Positions 49,676 to 58,686 of a DNA stretch of 64,000 nt are shown here, in pieces. The number at the start of each line of letters is the position of its first letter. Position 1 is the first letter of the stretch. The notes beneath the pieces are model-generated. The model was not told where the DNA came from. It saw nothing but the letters and a program-made list of their open reading frames with translations, and searched no databases. Source of the stretch: Microbacterium suaedae (GTDB taxonomy: Bacteria; Actinomycetota; Actinomycetes; Actinomycetales; Microbacteriaceae). Made by a program: the position numbers and the translations under genes. The stretch covers positions 1,178,001 through 1,242,000 of the forward strand of contig NZ_PNFD01000001.1 of the NCBI RefSeq assembly GCF_003254645.1, given 5' to 3'.

Positions 49676-50541
49676 CGCGCGCCTCCCCGCAGCTCGAGCG
49701 TGCAGCATTTGATGCCGCCGCCGCCGAGCAGCAGTTCGGAAAGGTCGACCGTGACGGGCGTGTAGCCGCGCTCTGCGAGCTGCTTCTCGAAGCCCTTCGC
49801 ACGCGGCGAGATGAAGACATTCCTTCCGTCGCTCGCCGAGTTGAGGCCGAACACGGCGCCGTCGGAGTCCGAGACGCGGATCGCGTCCGGGAAGCGCTCC
49901 TCGAGGATCCGCCTGCTCTCGTCGTCGAACGCGCCGGGCAGATAGGCGATCGTCGGCGTCGCACCGGGTGCGACGACGGGATCCAGCACGCTGAGCGCGG
50001 TGTCGAGGTGGTAGAAGCGCGGATCCACGAGGGTCAGCGAGACGACCTCGCGGTCGAAGATCGCAGCGAGCTCGCGGTGGCTGTCGTCGGACGAACGGAA
50101 CCCGCGCCCCGCGAGGATCACATCGCCCGCGAGGAGGAAGTCGCCCTCACCCTCGTTCATCGATTCGGGCTCGACGACCTCGAAGCCGTTGTCGCGGAAC
50201 CACTGCGTGAACCACCTCTCCTCGCCCTGGCGCTCGGAGTAGCGGAACTTCGGCGGATAGGCGACGCCGTCGATCACGAATCCGCCGTTGGCGGTGTAGA
50301 CCATATCGGGCAGTCCGGGTTGCGGATCGATCAGCTCGATCTCGTGGCCGAGCGAGATGTACGTGTCGTACAGCGTCTGCCACTGACGCACCGCGAGCGA
50401 CGTGTCTGTGGGAGTGGCCGGTTCCATCCACGGGTTGATCGAATACGACACGGTGAAGTGCTCGGGCCGGCACATGAGGTAGCGGCGCAGCTGCTGCGTG
50501 CGCTCGGGAATCTCGGCGGGGGCCGGTGCGGTCTGGGACAT
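49672..50541 (-). CDS. Dimethylargininase-like amidinotransferase-fold enzyme
   Basis: A 289-residue guanidine-modifying enzyme of the DDAH/arginine deiminase superfamily. Substrate-site motifs are VYTANGGFVI and NEGEGDFLLAG, the catalytic His is in RFYHLDTALSVL, and the nucleophilic Cys lies in GGGIKCCTLEL (Cys279 or Cys280). It would hydrolyse methylated arginine (or arginine) to citrulline plus an amine. The start follows GAGGAG at a good distance. Its coupling to rocD suggests use of the guanidino compound as a nitrogen source. Confidence 0.85.
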   Translation of the reverse strand: MSQTAPAPAEIPERTQQLRRYLMCRPEHFTVSYSINPWMEPATPTDTSLAVRQWQTLYDTYISLGHEIELIDPQPGLPDMVYTANGGFVIDGVAYPPKFRYSERQGEERWFTQWFRDNGFEVVEPESMNEGEGDFLLAGDVILAGRGFRSSDDSHRELAAIFDREVVSLTLVDPRFYHLDTALSVLDPVVAPGATPTIAYLPGAFDDESRRILEERFPDAIRVSDSDGAVFGLNSASDGRNVFISPRAKGFEKQLAERGYTPVTVDLSELLLGGGGIKCCTLELRGGAR

Positions 50542-50729
50542 GTGACGCTCCTCGTCGTGAAACGGGTGGCGGACGCCGTCCTCGTGGCCCGCCGGAGCAA
50601 CTGAACGCCTACGCACGGGCACGCCGAGGCAATTCTGCCACGCGGATCCGGCGCCGCCCTGGATCCGGGCCGCGCTCCGATGACTTTCTCGATTTCGCGT
50701 CTTCGCCGGGCGCGGCCTATGCTCGCGCC

Positions 50730-51236
50730 ATGAGCACCGAAACGCAGCTCGAGGTTCTGATCCGCCCCATCCGCGACGCCGACGCCGAGGCTATGGGGCG
50801 CGTGCACGCGAAGGTCTGGCACGAGACCTACGACGGCATGCTCTCCAAGGCCGCTCTCGAGGCGGTCTCGCCCAAGCGTCTGGCCGATCTGTGGAGCAAC
50901 TACGCGGGCCGCGGTGAGGAGCATCGCCACGCCGCCGCACTCGTCGACGGCGAGATCGTGGGCTTCGCGGCCTCCGGCCCCGCCCGCGACGACGAGGCCC
51001 CGGCCCCGCGCGAGCTCTATTTCGTCTTCCTCCTCGACACCTGGCACCGCAAGGGCATTGGCCGGAAGCTGTTCGACGCGGTCGTCGACGAAGGCGAGCC
51101 CCTCTACGGATGGATCGCCGAGAACTACCCGGGCGGGGAGCAGTTCTACACGAAGCGCGGATTCACGTTCGACGGTGAGTCACGCACCGAGCCCTTCCTC
51201 GGCGAAACGCTCACCGAAGTCCGCTTCTCGCGCTGA
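50730..51236 (+). CDS. GNAT-family N-acetyltransferase
   Basis: A 168-residue GCN5-related acetyltransferase. The acetyl-CoA motif is [23 protein letters not shown] (residues about 90-112), and the protein ends in [16 protein letters not shown], a usual GNAT ending. N-terminal [23 protein letters not shown] is typical of the subgroup. The ATG lies 6 bases after a -10-like TATGCT (50718-50723) with no Shine-Dalgarno, so the mRNA is probably leaderless. Substrate unknown. Confidence 0.85.
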   Translation: MSTETQLEVLIRPIRDADAEAMGRVHAKVWHETYDGMLSKAALEAVSPKRLADLWSNYAGRGEEHRHAAALVDGEIVGFAASGPARDDEAPAPRELYFVFLLDTWHRKGIGRKLFDAVVDEGEPLYGWIAENYPGGEQFYTKRGFTFDGESRTEPFLGETLTEVRFSR

Positions 51237-51250
51237 GCCAGCGACCGGCC

Positions 51251-52018
51251 ATGCTGCAGAGCTGGGCGCTCGGCGGGATCGGCGAGATCACGTCGGGCGC
51301 CGATCTCTCCGCCGTGATCGGCGACGCGATCGCGGACTCTTCCGAGGGGATCCAGAAGGGCGACATCGTCGTCGTCACGAGCAAGATCCTCTCGAAAGCT
51401 GAGGGTCGCTTCGTCGTCGCCGACGACCGGGAAGACGCGATCACCGCCGAGACGGTGCGCGTCGTCGCGAGCCGCATGAACCCCGAGACCGGGGGCACGA
51501 CGCGCATCGTCGAGAATCGACTCGGCATCGTTTCGGCCGCCGCGGGCGTTGACGCCTCGAACACTCCCGAGGGCACCGTTCTGCTTCTCCCCGAGGATCC
51601 GGATGGGTCGGCGCGCGCTCTCGCGGCCGCACTGCGCGAGCGATTCGGCATCGAGATCGGCGTTCTCGTGAGCGACACACTCGGCCGCGCCTGGCGGGCG
51701 GGCCAGATCGACCAGGCGATCGGCGCGGGCGGCGTGCAGGTCTTCGAGGATCTCCGTGGATCCACCGACACGCAGGGACGTCCGCTCGCCGTGACGCAGC
51801 CGTGCGTCGCCGACGAGCTGTGCTCCGCGGCCGAGCTCGTGAAGGGCAAGGCGACGGGTCGCCCCGTCGCGATCGTGCGCGGACGCGCCGACCTCGTGGG
51901 CGATCTCGACCTGCCAGGCGCGCGCACGATCCCCCGCACGGGTCCGAGCGACATGTTCCGCAAGGGCTACGACGAGGCATTCGCCGACGGCTACGCCGCC
52001 GGTCGCGCAGACGTCTGA
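51251..52018 (+). CDS. cofE: Coenzyme F420-0:L-glutamate ligase
   Basis: A 255-residue CofE protein that adds gamma-linked glutamate to F420-0. Family blocks include [61 protein letters not shown] and [22 protein letters not shown]. It is the ligase domain alone, without the FbiB C-terminal domain. It sits 14 bases after the GNAT gene. Together with the Ddn-like gene at 54909 it shows that this organism makes and uses F420. Confidence 0.92.
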   Translation: MLQSWALGGIGEITSGADLSAVIGDAIADSSEGIQKGDIVVVTSKILSKAEGRFVVADDREDAITAETVRVVASRMNPETGGTTRIVENRLGIVSAAAGVDASNTPEGTVLLLPEDPDGSARALAAALRERFGIEIGVLVSDTLGRAWRAGQIDQAIGAGGVQVFEDLRGSTDTQGRPLAVTQPCVADELCSAAELVKGKATGRPVAIVRGRADLVGDLDLPGARTIPRTGPSDMFRKGYDEAFADGYAAGRADV

Positions 52019-52020
52019 GC

Positions 52021-52037
52021 GTTCACGCGCCGTTCAC
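52021..52037 (+). promoter_or_regulatory. PHO box upstream of the 5'-nucleotidase gene
   Basis: Two GTTCAC hexamers (52021-52026 and 52032-52037) repeat at exactly 11 bases, the direct-repeat unit bound by PhoP in actinobacteria. They lie 100 bases before the nucleotidase start. The same arrangement occurs in front of the gene at 56657. A -10-like TAGACA follows about 33 bases downstream. Confidence 0.75.
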
Positions 52038-52136
52038 GTGGGTGTCTCGCGCGCCGCGTCGAGATCCGATAGACATGTGCTCGTGCCGTGCCCATCCCTG
52101 GCGCGGTGTTCTGCTCGACAGCGAAGGACAATCTCT

Positions 52137-54038
52137 GTGCGTTCCACTTTGAAGCGCGGCATCGGCGCCGGCACGGCTCTCGCCGCGATCGGCTCGCTGC
52201 TGCTCGTCCCGCAGGCGGCGACCGCCGCCGCGGCCGACGAGACGACCGATATCCAGATCCTCGGCATCAATGACTTCCACGGCCGCCTCGAGGCGGACTC
52301 CTACGGCGGCCTCGCGGGCGCGGCCGGTCTCGTCGGCGCCGTGCGTCAGTTCGAGGCCGAGAACCCGAACACGCTGTTCGTCTCGGCGGGCGACAACATC
52401 GGCGCCTCGACGTTCACGTCGTTCATCCAGCAGGACGAGCCGACGATGGAGGCCCTCGCGCTCGGCGGCCTCGACGTCAGCGCCGTCGGAAACCACGAGT
52501 TCGACAAGGGCTTCTCTGACCTCACCGATCGGGTGATCCCCTTCTACGAGCAGTTCGGCGCGGAGGCGGGCTACGGCGCCGACCTCGCGCTCGGCGCGAA
52601 CGTCTACCACGCGGGTACGACCGATCCGGCACTCCAGGAGTACGCGATCCGCGAGGTCGACGGCGTGACGATCGGCTTCATCGGCACGATCACGGCCGAC
52701 ACCGAGACTCTCGTCTCGCCGGCCGGCATCGAGATGCTCGACTTCGGCGACCAGGTCGAGGCCGTCAACCGCGTCGCCGCGGAGATCGACGACCAGGTCG
52801 ACGTCACCATCCTGCTCTCGCACTCGGGCGCCGAGATGAGCGGCGACGACCAGGCGACGTGCGACCAGATCGCGAACGAGCAGACCGACTTCGGGGCGCT
52901 CGTCCGCGACGCCGACCCGGCCGTCGACGCCATCTTCTCCGGCCACACCCACCAGGGCTACCCGTGCCAGATCAACGGCCGCACCGTCCTGCAGGGCAAC
53001 GACTACGGATCCACGCTCGCGAAGCTCGACATCCAGGTCGACACCGCGACGAACGAGCTGATCTCGACCTCCGGATCCCTCGTCCCGCTCGCCGACGAGG
53101 AGGGGGCGCCCGCCTACCCGATCGCCGACGACATCCAGCAGATCGTCGATGACGCCGTTGACTTCGCCGCGACGGAGGGCAACGAGCCCGTCGGCGAGAT
53201 CAGCGCCGACATCCTGCGCGGCGGAGAGACGCCGGGCGACGACCGCGGCGTCGAGTCGACGATGGGCAATCTCGTCGCCGACATCTACCTGTGGTCAACG
53301 ACCGAGTACGCGAACTACGGCGGCGAGCCCGCCGACATCGCGGTCATGAACCCCGGTGGCCTGCGCGACGACCTGCTCTTCGCGTCGAGCGACGTCAATG
53401 AGGGCGACGGCGTCGTGACTTACGCCGAGGCCGCGGCCGTGCAGCCGTTCGCCAACACGCTCACGACGAGCGAGCTGACGGGCGCCGACATCAAGCAGAT
53501 GCTCGAAGAGCAGTGGCAGCCCGGCAACGACCGCCCGAAGCTGCACCTCGGCATCTCCGAGGGCTTCGCGTACGAGTACGTTGACGACGCACCCGAGGGC
53601 GAGCACGTCATGTCGATGACGCTGAACGGCGAGGCTCTCGCGCTCGACCAGACCTACACCGTCACGACGAACTCGTTCGTCGCGGCTGGTGGCGACGGCT
53701 TCACGGCGTTCAACAACGCGCCGTACCGCGACACGGGCCTCATCGACCTCGAGGCGACCGTCGACTTCTTCGCGACGCAGGGAATCGTGGATCCGGCCCC
53801 GCTCGGCCGCGCTGCCGTCTACGAGGAGCCGACCCCGGAGCCCACGGAGGAGCCCACCGCCGAACCGACCGAGGAGCCTGCTCCGGAGCCGACGACCGAC
53901 CCGACGGTCGCGCCGGCACCGTCCGAGGATGAAGAGCTCGCCGCCACGGGCGGCGAGCTGACCTGGGGCCTCGCGCTCGCCGGGGCACTCCTGATCGCCA
54001 TGGGCATCGTGCTGCGCTCGCGCTTCCAGAAGGCGTAG
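52137..54038 (+). CDS. Cell-wall-anchored 5'-nucleotidase / bifunctional metallophosphatase
   Basis: A 633-residue secreted metallophosphoesterase that releases phosphate from extracellular nucleotides. A signal peptide (residues 1-33) precedes the catalytic domain with NDFHG (Asp46, His48), SAGDNIG, GNHEFDKG and SGHTHQG. The 5'-nucleotidase C-terminal domain (about 340-550) follows, then a Glu/Pro/Thr wall-spanning stretch (EEPTPEPTEEPTAEPTEEP) and an LAATG sorting motif (601-605), a helix and a basic tail. LAXTG is the signal used by class E sortases in high-GC Gram-positives. The GTG start has AAGGA upstream. A PHO box lies 100 bases before it. Confidence 0.92.
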   Translation: MRSTLKRGIGAGTALAAIGSLLLVPQAATAAAADETTDIQILGINDFHGRLEADSYGGLAGAAGLVGAVRQFEAENPNTLFVSAGDNIGASTFTSFIQQDEPTMEALALGGLDVSAVGNHEFDKGFSDLTDRVIPFYEQFGAEAGYGADLALGANVYHAGTTDPALQEYAIREVDGVTIGFIGTITADTETLVSPAGIEMLDFGDQVEAVNRVAAEIDDQVDVTILLSHSGAEMSGDDQATCDQIANEQTDFGALVRDADPAVDAIFSGHTHQGYPCQINGRTVLQGNDYGSTLAKLDIQVDTATNELISTSGSLVPLADEEGAPAYPIADDIQQIVDDAVDFAATEGNEPVGEISADILRGGETPGDDRGVESTMGNLVADIYLWSTTEYANYGGEPADIAVMNPGGLRDDLLFASSDVNEGDGVVTYAEAAAVQPFANTLTTSELTGADIKQMLEEQWQPGNDRPKLHLGISEGFAYEYVDDAPEGEHVMSMTLNGEALALDQTYTVTTNSFVAAGGDGFTAFNNAPYRDTGLIDLEATVDFFATQGIVDPAPLGRAAVYEEPTPEPTEEPTAEPTEEPAPEPTTDPTVAPAPSEDEELAATGGELTWGLALAGALLIAMGIVLRSRFQKA

Positions 54039-54048
54039 AGCACGACGG

Positions 54049-54091
54049 AAAGTGGCCCTGCTCTCCTCTCGGGAGGGCAGGGCCACTTTTT
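54049..54091 (+). terminator. Rho-independent terminator after the 5'-nucleotidase gene
   Basis: A 13-bp perfect stem (AAAGTGGCCCTGC, 54049-54061, with 54077-54089) whose right arm runs into five Ts (54087-54091). It ends the nucleotidase transcript and, with the As on its left side, could also stop the convergent tetR gene. Confidence 0.85.
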
Positions 54092-54125
54092 CGTCCCGTC
54101 ACGCTGGACGGAAACGCCGACGTGA

Positions 54126-54821
54126 TCACGCAGCGAGACGCTCCAGCCCGTCGAGCATGAGGTCGAGGCCGAACTCGAACTCGGACTGGTCATCGCACCA
54201 GCCGAGCTTCGACTCTTCGTGATCATCGTGGGCCACGTTCGCAACCATCTCGACGATATGAGGCGCCTGCTCAGCCATCTGTTCGAGCATCTCCTCCGAT
54301 GCGTCCTCATCGGCGGACCCGGTGGGATCGAACAGCTCCTGCGAGAACCCGAGCATGCGACTGCCCAGCGCGTGCATGGCGTGGTGCACGAGGTCATGCG
54401 AGAGTCCGCCCGCGAGCATCAGACCGACGGACGCGTCGTAGTAGCGGACGACGGCGGGACTGATGATCGTTCGCCCCTCGATCACGCCCGGCGCCCACGG
54501 ATGGCGCAGCATCACGTCGCGCGCGGTGAGGATCCGTCGCCGCAACGCGCTCTTCCAACTCTCCGCGTGGCCCGGGGCTCGCTCGGCGACGGACGCACCG
54601 ATCTCCGTCACGACCGCATCGACCACCCCGTCGAGGAGGTCCTCCTTGTTCGCCACATGGTGATACAGCGACATCGCCTCGACGCCGAGTTCGGCGGCGA
54701 GCGCACGCATCGTCAGAGCTTGGATCCCGCCACGGTCGGCGAGGGAGACGGCTGCTGCAAGCACCTTCTCTCGGGAGAGGGCTCCGCGCACACGCGGCGC
54801 GGCTTCGTCGGGAGAGGGCAT
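54126..54821 (-). CDS. TetR-family regulator (TetR_C class-like)
   Basis: A 231-residue regulator: helix-turn-helix LTMRALAAELGVEAMSLYHHV (about residues 36-56) in the EAMSLYHHVANKEDLL form common to the tetracycline-repressor-like subgroup, then a helical ligand domain with conserved HHAMHALGSRMLGF. It is divergent from the Ddn-like gene, and tandem palindromes at 54875-54901 are its likely sites. It probably represses the Ddn-like/MDR operon and responds to an electrophilic or quinone-like compound. Confidence 0.88.
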   Translation of the reverse strand: MPSPDEAAPRVRGALSREKVLAAAVSLADRGGIQALTMRALAAELGVEAMSLYHHVANKEDLLDGVVDAVVTEIGASVAERAPGHAESWKSALRRRILTARDVMLRHPWAPGVIEGRTIISPAVVRYYDASVGLMLAGGLSHDLVHHAMHALGSRMLGFSQELFDPTGSADEDASEEMLEQMAEQAPHIVEMVANVAHDDHEESKLGWCDDQSEFEFGLDLMLDGLERLAA

Positions 54822-54874
54822 CTTCTCGCTGAGCTCCGAATCATCCGTTGACGGGGACGTGGCGCGATGTTACC

Positions 54875-54901
54875 TTACGCCGTAAGACTTACAACGTAAG
54901 G
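54875..54901. promoter_or_regulatory. Tandem TetR operators
   Basis: Two 13-bp palindromes, CTTACGCCGTAAG (54875-54887) and CTTACAACGTAAG (54889-54901), with identical CTTAC/GTAAG arms and centres 14 bp apart. They end 7 bases before the Ddn-like start codon and so overlap its promoter and ribosome-binding region. The divergent tetR starts 53 bases away. Confidence 0.85.
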
Positions 54902-54908
54902 AAGTGCC

Positions 54909-55400
54909 ATGCGTCAGGGAATCCTCACCGGAGCGGGCATCGTCATCGCCATCCTCGCGATTCCGCTCATCGCGCTCGTCATCTCGCTCCGCACGAAATG
55001 GAGGCCCGGCGTGACGTTCGTTCGGCACCTCGGTCGCGACCGTTTCAACGTCGTGGCGATGCGCACGGCCGGGACACCCGGCGCCTCGGCTCAAGTGATC
55101 CGCACGATCGGGCGACGGAGCGGCCGCGAGTACCGCACGCCGATCGGGCTACGGAGAACGCCGACGGGGTGGCTCGTGACGCTGCCGTACGGCACGTCGC
55201 CCGACTGGTTGAAGAATCTCCTCGCCGCGGGGTCGGCCGAGATCGAAGTCGAGGGGGAGATCCGCACGGTGACGGCTCCGCGTGTCGTCTCCCGCGCCGA
55301 GGTCGCGCACCTGCTCACCAGCGGAGACCGCATGGTCGCACGCGTCTTCGGCGCAGACGAGTTCCTCCTCCTCGATGACGCCGGCCAGGCAGACACGTGA
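54909..55400 (+). CDS. Deazaflavin (F420)-dependent nitroreductase family protein
   Basis: A 163-residue Ddn-like protein with an N-terminal membrane helix (residues 5-27; ILTGAGIVIAILAIPLIALV) and a split-barrel F420-binding domain: TIGRRSGREYRTPIGLRRT, GWLVTLPYGTSPDWLKNLLAAG. Members use reduced F420 to reduce quinones and other electrophiles at the membrane. It follows twin TetR operators and overlaps an MDR oxidoreductase gene (GTGA). A cofE gene 3 kb away supplies cofactor synthesis. Confidence 0.88.
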   Translation: MRQGILTGAGIVIAILAIPLIALVISLRTKWRPGVTFVRHLGRDRFNVVAMRTAGTPGASAQVIRTIGRRSGREYRTPIGLRRTPTGWLVTLPYGTSPDWLKNLLAAGSAEIEVEGEIRTVTAPRVVSRAEVAHLLTSGDRMVARVFGADEFLLLDDAGQADT

Positions 55401-56368
55401 GGGCAGCCACGCGGGACGCGTACGGCGGTCCCGAACTGTTGCGGATCGACGAAGCTCCTGATCCCTCGCCGAAGGCGAACGAGGTCGTCGTGCGGGTGCG
55501 CGCCACCTCCCTCAACATGGCCGACCTCGACATCCTCTTCGGCCGCCCCTGGGCCGCGCGCTCGTACTACGGCCTCACCCGCCCGAGATCGGCAGGAGTC
55601 GGCATCGACCTCGCAGGCGAGGTGGAATCGGTCGGCTCCGGCGTCACGGAGTTTGCAGCGCACGATCGCGTCTGGGCCGACGTCTTCAGCCACGGCCACG
55701 CAGCTCTCGCCGAGCGAGTCGCCGTGCCCGCGGAAGCGCTGCGCCGGCTCCCCGATGGCGTCTCGTTCACCGACGCCGCGACCGCCCCGCACTGCGGGCT
55801 GATGGCGCTCCAGCTTCTCCGTTCGACAGGACCGACCCAGTCGGGCGAACGGGTCCTCGTCAACGGTGGAGGCGGCGGCGTGGGTCCGTTCGTCATCCAG
55901 CTGGCCAAAGCCGCGGGCGCCCACGTGACCGGCGTCGACACGGGTCCTCGCACGGAGCTGATGCTCGAGGTCGGGGCAGATGACGCGGTCGACTTCGCGT
56001 CCTCCGACGTGACCCGGAGCGGTCGCCGATTCGACGTCGTTCTCGACATCGCGGATACGCGCAGCCTGATCTCACTCCGGCGACTCCTCGCGCCGCGGGG
56101 CCGCTACTCCCTGCTCGCACGCCGCCTCAGCTCCTTCGCAGAGAAGACGCTGATCGGCCCGCTCGTCGGGGCAGCAACCGGCACCCGAATGGGGACGTTC
56201 GCCTGGCAATCCAATCACCGCGACCAGCTCGACGAGCTCGGCGAGCTTCTCGCGTCCGGCACCATACGCCCCGTCCTCGACAGCATCCGCCCTCTCGAAG
56301 CGGCACCCGAGATGCTCGCTCGCCTCGCGGCGGGCACCACCCTCGGCAAGGTCGTGATCGAGCCCTGA
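55397..56368 (+). CDS. MDR zinc-less NAD(P)-dependent alcohol dehydrogenase / quinone oxidoreductase
   Basis: A 323-residue medium-chain reductase. The N-terminal GroES-like domain has SLNMADLDILFGRPW and GIDLAGEVESVGSGVTEFAAHDRVWAD. The Rossmann motif VNGGGGGVGPFVIQLAKAAGAHVTGVDTG lies about residues 154-182. No catalytic Cys/His zinc set is seen, which fits a quinone-oxidoreductase-like enzyme. The GTG start overlaps the Ddn-like stop, so both are under the same TetR control, probably for detoxifying an electrophile. Confidence 0.88.
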   Translation: MRAATRDAYGGPELLRIDEAPDPSPKANEVVVRVRATSLNMADLDILFGRPWAARSYYGLTRPRSAGVGIDLAGEVESVGSGVTEFAAHDRVWADVFSHGHAALAERVAVPAEALRRLPDGVSFTDAATAPHCGLMALQLLRSTGPTQSGERVLVNGGGGGVGPFVIQLAKAAGAHVTGVDTGPRTELMLEVGADDAVDFASSDVTRSGRRFDVVLDIADTRSLISLRRLLAPRGRYSLLARRLSSFAEKTLIGPLVGAATGTRMGTFAWQSNHRDQLDELGELLASGTIRPVLDSIRPLEAAPEMLARLAAGTTLGKVVIEP

Positions 56369-56426
56369 CACCCGGAGCCCACCGCAGATCCGCACGTCGA
56401 GCCGAGCGGACGATAGTGTCGCCCCC

Positions 56427-56588
56427 ATGAGCACACTCCTCGCCCTCGCGCTCTACGTCACGATCGCAGCCGTGTTCTTCTACATTCTGTGGGGCGTGAT
56501 CCGCAGCGCCGTCCTCTCGGCCCTGCGCACGCACTCGGCTGAGCAGGGCGCGCCCCTCACGACGCGCTCCGGGCGCGACAGCCGCTGA
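56427..56588 (+). CDS. Small membrane protein, 53 residues
   Basis: A short protein: MSTLLALALYVTIAAVFFYI begins one transmembrane helix (residues 2-30), and a polar tail with GAPLTTRSGRDSR follows. The ATG sits 7 bases after a -10-like TAGTGT (56414-56419) with no Shine-Dalgarno, which suggests a leaderless mRNA and supports its being real. I do not recognise a family. It lies between the MDR gene and the PHO box of the next gene. Confidence 0.6.
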   Translation: MSTLLALALYVTIAAVFFYILWGVIRSAVLSALRTHSAEQGAPLTTRSGRDSR

Positions 56589-56605
56589 ACGCGCCATCCC
56601 CGCGC

Positions 56606-56622
56606 GTTCACGTCGCGTTCAC
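56606..56622 (+). promoter_or_regulatory. PHO box upstream of the choice-of-anchor I gene
   Basis: GTTCAC at 56606-56611 and again at 56617-56622, exactly 11 bases apart, 35 bases before the start codon. Same direct-repeat design as at 52021-52037. This places the two wall-anchored proteins in one phosphate-starvation regulon. Confidence 0.75.
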
Positions 56623-56656
56623 GGCGCGACTACCCGTGCCCGCTAGACCGGAGGGC

Positions 56657-58633
56657 ATGTCCAGACTCCCTCGACTCCTGCTCGCCGCGGGCGCCGCGTG
56701 CGCCCTAACGCTGTCTCCCGCCGCCGCGCTCGCCGCTCAGCCCGGCGACATCACTCCGATCTACGACGCCACAGACGACGCGCCATTCGACCTCACCGTC
56801 GCCGGAACGTTCGAGACTGGCGTCTACGACGAGGGGGCGAGCGAGATCGTGCAGGCGCACGGCGACCGCCTCTTCTCGGTCAACGCGGCCGCCGGATCTG
56901 TGTCGGTCATCGACATGTCGGATCCCGCTGCGATGACGGAGCTGTTCCGGATCGCAGGCGACGGCGTCGCGAACTCCGTCGCGATCCGCGACGACGGTCT
57001 CGGCGTCGTCGCGCTCGAGAACGCCGAAGACAAGACGGCCCCGGGATCCCTGCTGTTCTTCGACGCCGACGCCGACGAGCCGGTGCTGCTCGGCGAGGTC
57101 AAGGTGGGGTCCCTGCCCGACATGGTGACCGTGTCGCCCGACGGCGCGTACGCGGTCGTCGCGAACGAGGGCGAGCCAGCCGACGACTTCTCGAGCGACC
57201 CCGAGGGATCCATCGGCGTCGTCTCCCTGCCGGAATCCCTCGCGGCCCCGACGCAGGACGATGTGCGGATCGCGGACTTCCACGCGTTCGAGGGCGTCGA
57301 GCTCGACGACAGCGTCCGCGACGCCTTCGGTCCGATCCTCAACGACGAGCTGCCGCGCTCGACGAACTGGGAGCCCGAGTACGTCACGGTCTCGGGTGGG
57401 ACCGCCTACGCGGCGCTGCAGGAGGCGAACGCGATGGCCGTGATCGACCTCGCGTCGGCCACCGTCACCGACGTGTGGGGGCTTGGATTCGTCGACCGGG
57501 GCGAGGTGCCGCTGGATCCCTCCGACCGCGACCCCGAGGACGCGCCCACGATCAACATCGACACCTACGAGGGCCTGTACGGCATGCCGATGCCGGACGG
57601 GATCTCGTCGTACGAGGTCGGCGGCGAGACCTACCTCGTCACGGCCAACGAGGGCGACGCCCGCGAGTTCGGCGACTACGTGGAGCCGGCGCGCGTGAAG
57701 AGCCTGTCGGAGGACGGCGCGGGCCCGCTCTGCGACGAGTTCGCCGGATACGACGACGACGCCGCCCTCGGCCGCCTCGAGGTGTCGACCGAGATGGGCT
57801 TCGACGACGAGCGCGGCTGCTACAGCGAGCTCTACGCCTACGGCGCCCGGTCGTTCTCGATCTACACGACGAGCGGCGAGCTCGTCTTCGACTCGGGATC
57901 GGAGTTCGAGGATCTGACCGCCCGCCTCAGCGAGACGACAGATCTCGTCTTCAACTCGGGCCACGACAACAATGAGGCCGAGAACCGCAGCGACGCCAAG
58001 GGCGTTGAGCCGGAGAACCTCACGATCGGCGAGGTCGACGGCCGTGCCTATGCGTTCATCGGCTTCGAGCGCCTGTCGGGCGTCGTCGTGTACGACATCA
58101 CAGAACCGGCCGCGCCCGCGTACGTCGAATACATCAACAATCGTGAGTTCGAGACGAACCTCGGCGACGAGTACGAGGAGCTCGAGGAGGCCGGGGCGAG
58201 CGCCGAGGAGCTCGCGGCGCTGGTGAACTCGGTCGGCGATCTCGGCCCCGAGGGCCTCGACTTCATCGCCGCCGACGCGTCGCCCACGGGCGTCCCGATG
58301 GTCGTCGTCGGCAACGAGGTCACGGGAAGCACCACGCTCTACGCGCTGGACGGCGCGCCTGTCGCCGCGCCGCAGCCGACGCCCACGCCGACGCCCACCG
58401 CGACGCCCGAGCCGACGACGGAGCCGACGACCGATCCGACCACCGATCCCACCGAGACTCCGACGGAGCGCCCGAGCGAGGCCCCCTCGGCGTCGCCCGA
58501 GCCCGCGCCGGCTCCCGACGATGCGGGTGACGACGAGCTCGCCGCAACCGGCGGCGAGGTCACCTGGGGCATCGCACTCTTCGGCGCCGCGCTGATCGCC
58601 GCGGGCCTCCTCGCCCGCTCCCGCCGCGCGTAG
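56657..58633 (+). CDS. Cell-wall-anchored choice-of-anchor I protein (phosphatase/phytase-like)
   Basis: A 658-residue secreted protein. A signal peptide ends near LAAQ (residue 31). The body is a beta-propeller-like domain with VSVIDMSDPAAMTELFRIAG, PDGAYAVVANEGEP, YLVTANEGDAREFGDYVEPA, GRLEVSTEMGFDDERGCYSE and NSGHDNNEAENRSDAKG, the choice-of-anchor I pattern often annotated as alkaline phosphatase or phytase-like esterase. A Pro/Thr wall region (PTPTPTPTATPEPTTEPTTD) and an LAATG sorting motif (628-632) follow, with the same C-terminal design as the nucleotidase at 52137. The PHO box supports phosphate scavenging. Confidence 0.88.
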   Translation: MSRLPRLLLAAGAACALTLSPAAALAAQPGDITPIYDATDDAPFDLTVAGTFETGVYDEGASEIVQAHGDRLFSVNAAAGSVSVIDMSDPAAMTELFRIAGDGVANSVAIRDDGLGVVALENAEDKTAPGSLLFFDADADEPVLLGEVKVGSLPDMVTVSPDGAYAVVANEGEPADDFSSDPEGSIGVVSLPESLAAPTQDDVRIADFHAFEGVELDDSVRDAFGPILNDELPRSTNWEPEYVTVSGGTAYAALQEANAMAVIDLASATVTDVWGLGFVDRGEVPLDPSDRDPEDAPTINIDTYEGLYGMPMPDGISSYEVGGETYLVTANEGDAREFGDYVEPARVKSLSEDGAGPLCDEFAGYDDDAALGRLEVSTEMGFDDERGCYSELYAYGARSFSIYTTSGELVFDSGSEFEDLTARLSETTDLVFNSGHDNNEAENRSDAKGVEPENLTIGEVDGRAYAFIGFERLSGVVVYDITEPAAPAYVEYINNREFETNLGDEYEELEEAGASAEELAALVNSVGDLGPEGLDFIAADASPTGVPMVVVGNEVTGSTTLYALDGAPVAAPQPTPTPTPTATPEPTTEPTTDPTTDPTETPTERPSEAPSASPEPAPAPDDAGDDELAATGGEVTWGIALFGAALIAAGLLARSRRA

Positions 58634-58645
58634 GGCTCTGCCGCC

Positions 58646-58686
58646 GGTGGCCGCACCCCCCTGCCATTCAGGGGGTTGCGGCCACC
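58646..58686 (+). terminator. Strong hairpin terminator after the choice-of-anchor I gene
   Basis: An 18-bp stem with one mismatch (58646-58663 with 58669-58686; GGTGGCCGCA and CCCCCTG blocks) and a 5-base loop, 12 bases after the stop codon. No T-run. Beyond it, to 58877, I see only the promoter of the next gene. Confidence 0.75.

Noticed and set aside
50542..50729. Extension of the dimethylargininase or GNAT gene into their 188-base gap
   Set aside because: Longer frames exist on both strands, but family N-termini and start signals place the starts at 50541 and 50730; nothing else is seen except the leaderless promoter.
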